6,198 nucleotides of DNA from Bacteroidales bacterium. Its GTDB lineage: Bacteria; Bacteroidota; Bacteroidia; Bacteroidales; GCA-2748055. How positions within the stretch are numbered: the stretch's first letter is position 1; each line of letters opens with the position of its first letter. Below are positions 1-6,188 of the stretch, piece by piece. The notes under the pieces were generated by a model, which worked only from the letters and a program-made list of their open reading frames with translations, was not told the DNA's origin and made no database searches. Location of the stretch: assembly GCA_029934875.1 (NCBI GenBank), contig JAOZLK010000290.1, positions 1-6,198 of the forward strand, written 5' to 3'. Both the position numbers and the translations under genes were made by a program.

Positions 1-1179
1 CCATTCCAGATCCAGCAGCGCTTCATCTGCACCCGGACAAAAAGAGGCATCCTGCAAGCCATGTAGAAACAGAACCGGCTTTGGCGCTGCCAGGGCAGCC
101 CAATCGCACTGTTCCATCACCGGAGCCAGCTGATGACTGATCCCACAATCGCAATGAGGCGGGATCCGGAATCGCTTCTCATAATGATTCCATGTACTCA
201 AAATGCATACGACTACCCCGGTTTTTACCCGAGGATCAAGTGCCAGGAGGTTCATGGCCAGGTGACCCCCGGTGGAAAGCCCGCATACAGCCACCCGATC
301 CATATTTACAGATGGGTAAGTGGTGCAAACATCCATGGCTGTCATGGCATCCCAGGTCCACTCCCCCTGGAGGGTCCAACTGGAATACTGCAGCTGATGA
401 TCCATGGTGGCCGGCTGCAGAACCGCCCATCCCCTGTTTGCAAAATAGGCACAGAAATCATCAATATGGCCCTCTCTGAAAGCAGCCGAATCAGCCTCGC
501 CCCATGAGCTTTCATGACCATGAAGTCCCACAAGCAAGGGTGCTTTCTTTCTGCCATAGGGAAGGCTCAGCAGGGCTTTATTCCGGCGATTTTTTTTCGA
601 CTTGTAGGAAAAAGAGATCAGTCTGAAATTCTCATATTCTTCCTCGTATTCGATCTCCACATCTCCGGGGATCCTGTCCGGTAAGCTGCCTCCCATCAGG
701 GTATGGATCAGGGAATCACGGTACTGCTCCTGCCAGTCCGGGAAATCTGAGGCAGAGTCCGGAAAGCGGGAATTCCTCATATACAGCTGTCCCTTATACT
801 GTTCCATCTCCTCAGCCGTTGTTGGAATGGCCGTGACAGGAGCCCGGATCAGCTCAAAGATCACTTCTGCACTCCCCTCCTTCTCAGGCAGCAAGCTGAG
901 ACCATACATAAGGTAGCCCAGGCTTCCGTCCCATCCTGGAGTAAGGGTGGCCGCAACATTTCGGGTAGAAAGCAGCCGAAGAGGACTTTCTGATTTCAGC
1001 ACCAGGAAGGCTTCCTCAAGCCTGGAGAATTCTATAGAAAGGATCTCATCCTTCAAGGAAGAATGGCTAATACCACCCATCCGGGTTTCCATGTGCAGGG
1101 GCTGAACGCCCTGGGCTGAGAGCTTATATCCGGATAAGAAAAGGAAGAGACAAATAAGGAAGATAAAGCGGGCTTTCAT
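1..1179 (-). CDS. Secreted alpha/beta hydrolase (acetyl-xylan esterase / dienelactone hydrolase type), C-terminus cut by window edge
   Basis: An uninterrupted reading frame of 393 codons starts with ATG at 1179 and is still open at base 1. I translated it by hand. Residues 1-22 are a Sec signal peptide (basic MKAR, hydrophobic core, likely cut near SAQ), so the protein is probably periplasmic. Residues ~25-125 form a region I do not recognise. The hydrolase domain begins near residue 175: HGH at 220-222 (oxyanion-hole side), nucleophile elbow GLSTGG at 300-305 with Ser302, an HCDC stretch at 342-345, and PKPVLFLHGLQD at 366-377 with Asp377 as probable acid. The catalytic His should lie beyond the edge. 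These marks fit the large family of Bacteroidetes esterases that remove acetyl or other acyl groups from hemicellulose; the true substrate is unknown. It lies 21 bases downstream of the GH2 gene on the same strand, so the two are probably co-transcribed. Two other ATGs at 1184 and 1190 reach a stop within a few codons, which supports 1179 as the start. Confidence 0.85.
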   Translation of the reverse strand, partial: MKARFIFLICLFLFLSGYKLSAQGVQPLHMETRMGGISHSSLKDEILSIEFSRLEEAFLVLKSESPLRLLSTRNVAATLTPGWDGSLGYLMYGLSLLPEKEGSAEVIFELIRAPVTAIPTTAEEMEQYKGQLYMRNSRFPDSASDFPDWQEQYRDSLIHTLMGGSLPDRIPGDVEIEYEEEYENFRLISFSYKSKKNRRNKALLSLPYGRKKAPLLVGLHGHESSWGEADSAAFREGHIDDFCAYFANRGWAVLQPATMDHQLQYSSWTLQGEWTWDAMTAMDVCTTYPSVNMDRVAVCGLSTGGHLAMNLLALDPRVKTGVVVCILSTWNHYEKRFRIPPHCDCGISHQLAPVMEQCDWAALAAPKPVLFLHGLQDASFCPGADEALLDLEW

Positions 1180-1200
1180 TTCATTTCCATATTTCGTGTT

Positions 1201-3672
1201 TTAATTCAGCAAACTCTGCCACTGCATATATTGCTCCAGGCTAAGTGGCAGTTCAAAGGCCAGGTAATGATTGTTAAGAAGCTCTCCCCTTGATTCCCAT
1301 TCGATCAGCCACAGGGTGTTTTTCCCGGGATCGGGCAGGTATCCTGCCACTAACTTCCCGTTCTTCCCCACCTTGTAGACTGAACTGTAAACCACCCTCT
1401 TTGTATCTGCATCCCTGACAGTCAGCCTGCCTTCCACATCCTCTCGTGTATCATTGACCACCACAATGGGGTGCCCTGCTCCAGGAGCATCCTCCACCAG
1501 GCCCTCATCCCCGATCATTACACATACATCCTTCTGAACCTTCCTGATGTACTCGTAGGCCAGTTTCTTATTTCCGTAATAATCAACAATTGCATCCGAA
1601 ATTACAGGCCAGCCATCGCGCAGGTTCCACCAGAGAATTCCGTTGCGATCAAATTTATTCATGCGCCAGAATTCCACAAAGTATTTCATGGCCTCGGCCT
1701 GAACCGCCTGTGAGGCAGTAATAAAGGTATCCAGGTCAGTGGGAAGCTCCCCGAACAGAACATCCACCTGCTTAATCATCAGATTGTTTCGTTCCCGGCT
1801 GGTTTCAGCATGAGGGTGAGACATGACTGCCTTGGCCTGCCATTGCCGGTTCCACTGGAATCCATCCTTCCAGGGGTAGACAAACTCCGGTTCCATCATC
1901 TTCTCCAGGCTTTCCCGTGAGGGACAGCCATGGTAGCCTATTTCGCTTACGAACTTTGCCCTGTTGGCCGTATAAAACGGGGCCTTGAAGTAGCCTCTTG
2001 GTCCCCAGAGATGCATTTCAGGAGAGGCTTCCGGATTGATCCTGTTGCTCAGGCTGAATACCTCGGAGCTAATGAAGGGGGAAGAGGGCAGGTAGGCTGT
2101 TTTCGGGTCGTATTCCCGAACCGCCTGGGGCAAAACCTGCCGGCTGATCACATCCGTATTTGGATCGAGGTGGGACTGATCACCCGACCAGTTCAGCGAT
2201 ACATCATTTTCATTGTTCCCCGCCCAGAGCACGATGGAAGGATGAGTGCGAAGGCGAAGGATTGCTTTCCGGGCCTCCTTTCGCACCTTCTCAGAAAAAA
2301 CGGCATCCTGCGGATAGGTGGTACAACCCATGGTAAAGTCCTGCCATACCATAATCCCCCTGCGATCGCATAGCTCGTAAAAGGCATCACTTTCATATAC
2401 ATTGCCGCCCCATAGCCTGACCATATTGCAATTCAAATCTGCCAGCATGTCCACCGCAGCCTCCACATGTTGTATATCCCTGCTATGCAAGGCATCCAGG
2501 GCGACCCAGTTGGTCCCTTTTATAAAAACCTTCTCCCCGTTCACCACAAACACAAACTCTCCAGGTAAATCCGGGGTATTCACTTCCGAACGCACAAGTT
2601 CAGCTGTTCTGATTCCAATCTGTTGCCGGTTCTCGCACAGCACATCCCCATTGGCATCTCTGAGTGTGAGCGAGGCATTATAGAGGGCAGGATTCCCCAT
2701 ACCCCGTGGCCACCAGAGATCAATATTTTGCAGTCCGTCAATTCGCTCCCTGCTTACCGTGGTGTAGATCTTTACGCTTTTCTCAAAGGCCACCCGACCC
2801 TCTCGCTCAAGCCTGATCTCTATGCTCAAATCATCAATATTGAGTCTGTCAGTGGCAAACTCCCAATCCACGTACACACTGGCCCTCCCCTTGTCCACAT
2901 CCACTTCTTTCGTGACCCAGTAAACACTCTCCCAGTGGGTAGGGGGAATGATCTCCAGCTTCACATCGCGCCACAGGCCTGCACTGACCAACCTGGGCAT
3001 GATATCCCAGCCAAACATATGGGGTGCTTTGCGAATGCTCACCGCCTCGGCCAGGCCGTCGTACCTGACACCAAAATTATTCCTTACATACTTACGGGCC
3101 TCCAGCACCGTGGAGTGGATGCAGATGTAAAGTTGATTCTGCTCCTTCAGTAAATCTGTAATGTCAAAGTGATGCTCCACGAACATGTTTTCCACCCGGG
3201 CAATCTTCACATCATTCAGCCATACATCGGCGATGCAGTCGATGCCCTCAAGGCACAGTTCAATGCGGTGACCCGAGGGGACATCAGGCTTGTCAAAGGA
3301 GCGCTCATACCACCACTGGTAGGTCTCATACTGCCTCAAGTTATATACATTGTCACCAAGCATGGGATCATCAATGATTCCGGCTTCTTGCAGATCAATT
3401 TCCACATTACCCGGTACAATGGCAGCTATCTTTGAAAAAGCAGATCGTTTTAGTTCTCGGGGTGATTGGGGAGCCTTTTCATCCTGGACCCCGTAATGGA
3501 GAGTCCATGAAGCTTCACTCCCTGAGTTCAAGGAGATAAGCTCTTTTGAACTGGGCTTATTTGGAACTTCAGAAAGTGCAAAGTCCTGATCCGGCTTGCC
3601 GGGATTGCAGGATATCAGCAGGATGCATGAGAAAAAAAAGGGCGCCAGGATACTTTGAAAGGTTCTGATCAT
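1201..3672 (-). CDS. GH2 beta-mannosidase-like glycoside hydrolase, lipoprotein
   Basis: This complete 823-residue protein has a type II signal with lipobox LISC (Cys22), so it is probably anchored to a membrane facing the periplasm or the outside. Residues ~55-245 are the GH2 sugar-binding jelly roll, ending in GWDIMPRLVSAGLWRDV (221-237), the signature of the beta-mannosidase branch rather than the beta-galactosidase branch. An Ig-like domain follows (~246-365), then the TIM barrel (~370-690). The catalytic acid/base is Glu488 in WAGNNEND, and the nucleophile is Glu577 in FVSEIGYHG. ILWWNLRDGWPVISDA (679-694) is a conserved late-barrel segment, and a C-terminal beta domain closes the protein. 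Length and both catalytic residues are normal, so it should be an active retaining exo-glycosidase. Release of beta-mannose from manno-oligosaccharides is the likely reaction, but close GH2 relatives with other specificities cannot be excluded. It is the first gene of a unit with the downstream esterase, and it diverges from the mutarotase gene. No clear Shine-Dalgarno precedes the ATG. Confidence 0.9.
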   Translation of the reverse strand: MIRTFQSILAPFFFSCILLISCNPGKPDQDFALSEVPNKPSSKELISLNSGSEASWTLHYGVQDEKAPQSPRELKRSAFSKIAAIVPGNVEIDLQEAGIIDDPMLGDNVYNLRQYETYQWWYERSFDKPDVPSGHRIELCLEGIDCIADVWLNDVKIARVENMFVEHHFDITDLLKEQNQLYICIHSTVLEARKYVRNNFGVRYDGLAEAVSIRKAPHMFGWDIMPRLVSAGLWRDVKLEIIPPTHWESVYWVTKEVDVDKGRASVYVDWEFATDRLNIDDLSIEIRLEREGRVAFEKSVKIYTTVSRERIDGLQNIDLWWPRGMGNPALYNASLTLRDANGDVLCENRQQIGIRTAELVRSEVNTPDLPGEFVFVVNGEKVFIKGTNWVALDALHSRDIQHVEAAVDMLADLNCNMVRLWGGNVYESDAFYELCDRRGIMVWQDFTMGCTTYPQDAVFSEKVRKEARKAILRLRTHPSIVLWAGNNENDVSLNWSGDQSHLDPNTDVISRQVLPQAVREYDPKTAYLPSSPFISSEVFSLSNRINPEASPEMHLWGPRGYFKAPFYTANRAKFVSEIGYHGCPSRESLEKMMEPEFVYPWKDGFQWNRQWQAKAVMSHPHAETSRERNNLMIKQVDVLFGELPTDLDTFITASQAVQAEAMKYFVEFWRMNKFDRNGILWWNLRDGWPVISDAIVDYYGNKKLAYEYIRKVQKDVCVMIGDEGLVEDAPGAGHPIVVVNDTREDVEGRLTVRDADTKRVVYSSVYKVGKNGKLVAGYLPDPGKNTLWLIEWESRGELLNNHYLAFELPLSLEQYMQWQSLLN

Positions 3673-3804
3673 CAGGGAATGCTTTGAACTTCAAGCTGTA
3701 ATTTACATAATCCCTGCTAAATTCAATAGTTTTCATCAAGTGTGTCTGCCAGGCTTGTCTTCTTTTCTTAGCTTGCGTAACAATCTTTTGAAACACTATC
3801 GCAC
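3673..3804. promoter_or_regulatory. Divergent intergenic region between GH2 and mutarotase genes
   Basis: These 132 bases separate two divergently transcribed sugar-enzyme genes and must hold the promoter of each unless transcription comes from further away. I looked on both strands for the Bacteroidetes pattern (TTTG, then TAnnTTTG about 20 bases later) and for sigma70-like boxes, and found only weak partial matches. I saw no strong operator palindrome and no good Shine-Dalgarno for either start. The role is inferred from position only. Confidence 0.4.
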
Positions 3805-4953
3805 ATGAGGCTCATAAGTATTTTCATCTCTACTACCTTTATCATTCAGTTTATTGGTGCCTGTACCAATAATGCAGAAGTTAATAGTCAAAACTTAGCT
3901 ATGGAGAAAGAAGCTTTTCAAAAAGAGATTGAGGGCAAGAGGGTAGATTTATTTACGCTTAACAACGGAAAGGGATTAATTGTGCAAATAAGCAACTATG
4001 GCGGTAAAATTGTCTCTATCATTTTTCCTGATAAAAATGGTGACCCTGCTGATCTATGTTTGGGCTATGAATCCATTGACCAATATATTAAGGGATCAGC
4101 ATCCATTGGGGCAACAATCGGGCCCTATGCAAATCGCATTGCCAATGCACAATTCGAATTGGACGGAATAATCTATTCCCTGGATAAAAACAATGGGGAA
4201 AATATGATTCACGGAGGCAGTGCATCATTTCGATCCAAAGTTTGGGATGTTGAAAAGGCAGAAGATGATCTCCTGACCTTATCGATCCTGTCTGAAGACG
4301 GTGAAGGGGGATTTCCTGGAAATTTACTTCTTACAGTTAGCTTTTCCCTTAGCCCTGACAATGAGCTGCTTATTCAATATCACGCCAGTACCGACCAAAA
4401 AACTGTCGTTAATTTTACCAACCATGCATTTTTTAACCTGGCAGGAGAAGGTAGCGGTGATGTTTTGGGACACGAGCTCTGGGTAAACGGCGACTCAATC
4501 ACACCTACAGATGCCAGCGGCATTCCCACAGGTGAGATTATACCCATTGAAGATACACCCTTCGATTTCAGAACCTTTAAAGCAGTTGGAAGAGATATTG
4601 GCCAGGATAACATACTGCTTAAAAATGCAGGAGGATACGATCATAATTTCGTGCTGAACCGCCAATCACCGGAACTCTTGCACGCTGCTAGCCTGATAGA
4701 TCCTGGGTCTGGAAGAGTCATGGAGGTTTTTACCACTGAACCGGGTTTGCAGGTATATACAGCAAATACTTTGAACACTGTAGGTAAGGGTGGAAACGAG
4801 TACGGACCTTATTCTTCAATCTGCCTGGAAACCCAGCATTTTCCCGACTCCCCCAATCATGCTAACTTTCCTTCAACCGTTTTGAAGCCGGGGAGTGATT
4901 ACAATTCTACTACTATTTATAAATTCGGCATTGATCTTAAAAATAAGTATTGA
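3805..4953 (+). CDS. galM: Aldose 1-epimerase (galactose mutarotase), lipoprotein
   Basis: This complete 382-residue protein interconverts the alpha and beta anomers of galactose, glucose or related aldoses. The N-terminus is a lipoprotein signal with lipobox IGAC (Cys20), so this copy acts outside the cytoplasm, unlike the cytosolic GalM of the Leloir operon. The conserved mutarotase residues are all visible: Arg111 in GPYANRI, His136 in MIHGG, the general acid His207 in NFTNHAFFNLAG, Asp279 in GGYDH, and the general base Glu342 in CLETQHFPDSPNH. The C-terminal STTIYKF end is typical and the length is normal for an exported form, so it appears intact. The start is set by the signal peptide and by an in-frame stop at 3778-3780. 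It is divergent from the GH2/esterase unit, consistent with handling the sugars that those enzymes release. Its last 17 bases overlap the 3' end of the opposing Fic gene. G+C falls along the gene in patches but does not suggest a foreign gene. Confidence 0.93.
   Translation: MRLISIFISTTFIIQFIGACTNNAEVNSQNLAMEKEAFQKEIEGKRVDLFTLNNGKGLIVQISNYGGKIVSIIFPDKNGDPADLCLGYESIDQYIKGSASIGATIGPYANRIANAQFELDGIIYSLDKNNGENMIHGGSASFRSKVWDVEKAEDDLLTLSILSEDGEGGFPGNLLLTVSFSLSPDNELLIQYHASTDQKTVVNFTNHAFFNLAGEGSGDVLGHELWVNGDSITPTDASGIPTGEIIPIEDTPFDFRTFKAVGRDIGQDNILLKNAGGYDHNFVLNRQSPELLHAASLIDPGSGRVMEVFTTEPGLQVYTANTLNTVGKGGNEYGPYSSICLETQHFPDSPNHANFPSTVLKPGSDYNSTTIYKFGIDLKNKY
4937..4953. other. Tail-to-tail overlap of mutarotase and Fic genes
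   Basis: The Fic stop codon (TTA on the plus strand at 4937-4939) lies inside the mutarotase gene, and the mutarotase TGA (4951-4953) lies inside the Fic gene. Both proteins still end with family-typical residues, so neither seems truncated. There is no space here for an intergenic terminator, so convergent transcripts must overlap. Confidence 0.9.
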
Positions 4954-5974
4954 CAGCAAATTCAAATTGATTCATAAATATATTTTTGAATACTGAGATA
5001 TTATTTTGTTCATAGAATATGAGCATAGCTTTTTTATATTCAACAGAGTCTATTGTTCTAAATGATATTGGGCAATATTTATTACTTATCAAGCAAGCAT
5101 TACTTACGATTCTTGCCAATCGTTTATTTCCATCATTAAATGCTTGTATGTAAGATAATAGAACCAGGAGAATCAAAGCTTTTTCAAATACATTCTTGGC
5201 GGTATTAACCAAATTGCACATTTGTTGTAATGCTTCACGTATTTGATATTCATTATCTAATGGTTTGTAATTTGTACCAGAGATTCCTACTCTTCTTTTT
5301 CGGATATTACGATCTACGCTTAATTCTTTGGTCAATATGCTGTGTATATCTTCAATTCTTCTTATTTCTATTGGATTAAGATAGTCTGGGTTTGCAACTA
5401 TAAAATCTATCGCCTCTTTATGATTCAATAGCATAGTTGCTTCATCCTTATTTTTACCTTCTGCTGTTTCTTTTTCTTTTAATAACCTTTCGGTTTCTAA
5501 TAGTGAATAAGTGTTACCTTCTATCTGTGAGGATTTCCAGCTTAAATCTATTGCTAATCTTTCTAGCTCCTTATGATATTGAGAATCAGAAAGTGTTTGA
5601 AGATTCTCTGTATATTTTGCTTGTAGCTTATTTAAGCGGTCCAATTCTTCAATAGTAAATAATTGCACTACATGTAGAGTCGTTGGAATTAGTTCAAGAT
5701 TAAATTCTTCTTTTATGATTCGATCGTCTATCTCAGCTTGGAAGTAATCATCAATGTCAATTGGATAAATAATTGCATACGATTGACTGATTTTGTATTT
5801 AGTGCCTTTTCCTTTGCCTTCTAATTCAACATAGTTTTCTTCCTTTATCCTATTCAGGATTCGTTTTACTGTCGCATAACCTATGTCAATTCCTATCCCT
5901 TCGTGTATCTCTTTTGAGGATTTCAAGGGATTCTTTGCAATGTATTCTATGATTAGATTTTGATTCCTCTCCAT
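4937..5974 (-). CDS. Fic-domain protein with N-terminal winged-helix domain; catalytic His replaced by Gln
   Basis: This complete 345-residue protein has no signal peptide and is cytoplasmic. Residues ~1-65 form a winged helix-turn-helix: helices around 5-45, including the probable recognition helix YATVKRILNRIKEENY (33-48), then a wing GKGKGTKYKIS. A linker leads to a helical segment carrying the inhibitory motif of Fic enzymes, SSQIEGN (148-154), which fits the SxxxE(G/N) pattern. The Fic core at 277-288 reads QAFNDGNKRLAR against the family pattern HPFx(D/E)GNxRxxR: every key position matches except the first, where Gln277 (codon CAA, bases 5146-5144) replaces the histidine that deprotonates the target hydroxyl. 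Normal Fic proteins transfer AMP or other nucleotide parts to proteins; this one may be inactive, altered or regulatory. The gene is AT-rich (18 G+C of 60 bases at 5041-5100), unlike the sugar genes to the left (32 of 60 at 2701-2760), suggesting separate ancestry. No small antitoxin gene is seen beside it. Only a weak AAAGAG lies upstream of the ATG. Confidence 0.88.
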   Translation of the reverse strand: MERNQNLIIEYIAKNPLKSSKEIHEGIGIDIGYATVKRILNRIKEENYVELEGKGKGTKYKISQSYAIIYPIDIDDYFQAEIDDRIIKEEFNLELIPTTLHVVQLFTIEELDRLNKLQAKYTENLQTLSDSQYHKELERLAIDLSWKSSQIEGNTYSLLETERLLKEKETAEGKNKDEATMLLNHKEAIDFIVANPDYLNPIEIRRIEDIHSILTKELSVDRNIRKRRVGISGTNYKPLDNEYQIREALQQMCNLVNTAKNVFEKALILLVLLSYIQAFNDGNKRLARIVSNACLISNKYCPISFRTIDSVEYKKAMLIFYEQNNISVFKNIFMNQFEFAVNTYF

Positions 5975-5996
5975 TTTAAAGCTCTTTTAATAAAGT

Positions 5997-6020
5997 ATTG
6001 TAGCTCAATTATGCTACAAT
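5997..6020 (-). repeat. Small hairpin in the probable Fic mRNA leader
   Basis: ATTGTAGC (5997-6004) and GCTACAAT (6013-6020) are exact reverse complements separated by eight bases, giving an 8-bp stem and 8-base loop. It ends 22 bases upstream of the Fic start codon and would lie in the leader if transcription starts near 6023. It also contains the second motif copy, so it may simply reflect a DNA operator. Confidence 0.5.
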
Positions 6021-6053
6021 TTGAGCCCTAATATAGTATAAATTGAGCTACAA
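5998..6053. repeat. 13-base perfect inverted repeat flanking the Fic promoter
   Basis: TTGTAGCTCAATT at 5998-6010 and AATTGAGCTACAA at 6041-6053 are exact reverse complements with 30 bases between them. These are the second and fourth motif copies, the best-matched pair in the array. A second pair, TGAGCCCTA (6022-6030) and TAGGGCTCA (6060-6068), interleaves with it. The right-hand copy sits in the spacer of the predicted Fic promoter. Confidence 0.75.
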
Positions 6054-6058
6054 ATCAA
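6030..6058 (-). promoter_or_regulatory. Candidate sigma70-like promoter of the Fic gene
   Basis: On the minus strand TTGATT (6058-6053) is followed after exactly 17 bases by TATATT (6035-6030), close to the TTGACA/TATAAT pattern. The expected start is near 6023, leaving a leader of about 50 bases before the ATG at 5974. One array motif (6042-6050) fills the spacer and another (6022-6030) overlaps the -10 box and start site, the usual places for a repressor. Bacteroidetes main promoters normally use TAnnTTTG, so this match in AT-rich DNA may be chance. Confidence 0.4.
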
Positions 6059-6143
6059 ATAGGGCTCATATTATTTGTATATAGAGCTCATTATTTACAT
6101 GAAATGAGCCTTAATAAGTGAGGTGGTGAGCTTTAAAGAAGGA

Positions 6144-6188
6144 ATGGAAATGACCTATAACGCCGCGCTAAACGAAGTTCCGCTTTGA
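6144..6188 (+). other. 14-codon mini-ORF of doubtful meaning
   Basis: ATG at 6144 opens a 14-residue frame (MEMTYNAALNEVPL) that stops at TGA 6186-6188, and GGAGGA at 6193-6198 could be a ribosome site for a gene starting beyond the window. GGA lies immediately before the first ATG, and GGA before the second ATG at 6150 is equally close, so neither start has a well-placed ribosome site. It could be a leader peptide, but chance is as likely. Confidence 0.15.

Larger units (their letters stand above)
5975..6137. repeat. Phased array of eight TGAGCYYTA motifs upstream of the Fic gene
   Basis: Eight GAGC/GCTC cores occur at 5981-5984, 6003-6006, 6023-6026, 6045-6048, 6064-6067, 6084-6089 (palindromic GAGCTC), 6106-6109 and 6128-6131. 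Centre-to-centre steps are 22, 20, 22, 19, 21, 21 and 22 bases, mean 21.0, or two turns of B-DNA, so all cores face about the same side of the helix. Read in one orientation the copies are AGAGCTTTA, TGAGCTACA, TGAGCCCTA, TGAGCTACA, TGAGCCCTA, TGAGCTCTA, TGAGCCTTA and TGAGCTTTA, mostly preceded by A/T bases. The orientation order is - - + + - - + +. The spacers are AT-rich and not conserved. A multi-site operator for a DNA-binding protein, possibly the adjacent winged-helix Fic protein, is the inferred role. Confidence 0.8.
5975..6137. repeat. 10-base perfect inverted repeat bounding the motif array
   Basis: TTTAAAGCTC at 5975-5984 and its exact reverse complement GAGCTTTAAA at 6128-6137 mark the outer edges of the array. 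The left copy ends directly against the Fic start codon (5974). The arms are too far apart for an RNA hairpin and fit the first and last of the eight motif copies. Confidence 0.75.

Noticed and set aside
133..557. Several overlapping open frames of 64-124 codons on both strands
   Set aside because: They lie inside the 393-codon minus-strand esterase frame, which has a signal peptide and catalytic motifs. The alternatives show no recognisable protein features.
1471..3435. Plus-strand and second minus-strand open frames of 60-176 codons inside the GH2 gene
   Set aside because: They are antisense or shifted shadows of a complete, well-conserved GH2 gene.
3569..3796. 75-codon minus-strand frame across the start of the GH2 gene
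   Set aside because: It overlaps the GH2 signal peptide region in another frame and has no domain, signal or ribosome site. The GH2 start is well supported by its lipobox.
4937..4990. Bidirectional terminator between the mutarotase and Fic genes
   Set aside because: The genes overlap and I found no GC-rich stem followed by a T-run on either strand.
4937..5974. Classical Fic/Doc toxin-antitoxin pair
   Set aside because: No small antitoxin gene adjoins it. The SxxxEG inhibitory motif is within the protein itself, and the catalytic His is missing.
5998..6053. RNA hairpin or terminator from the 13-base inverted repeat
   Set aside because: The arms are 30 bases apart and AT-rich, lack a T-run, and straddle the predicted promoter. 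A DNA-level role fits better.
5975..6137. CRISPR array
   Set aside because: The repeated unit is only about 9 bases, its orientation alternates, and spacers are about 12 bases. This does not fit a CRISPR repeat-spacer structure.
5975..6137. Iteron-type replication origin
   Set aside because: The ~21-base spacing resembles iterons, but iterons are normally direct repeats beside a Rep gene. Here the motifs alternate in orientation and no replication protein is present.
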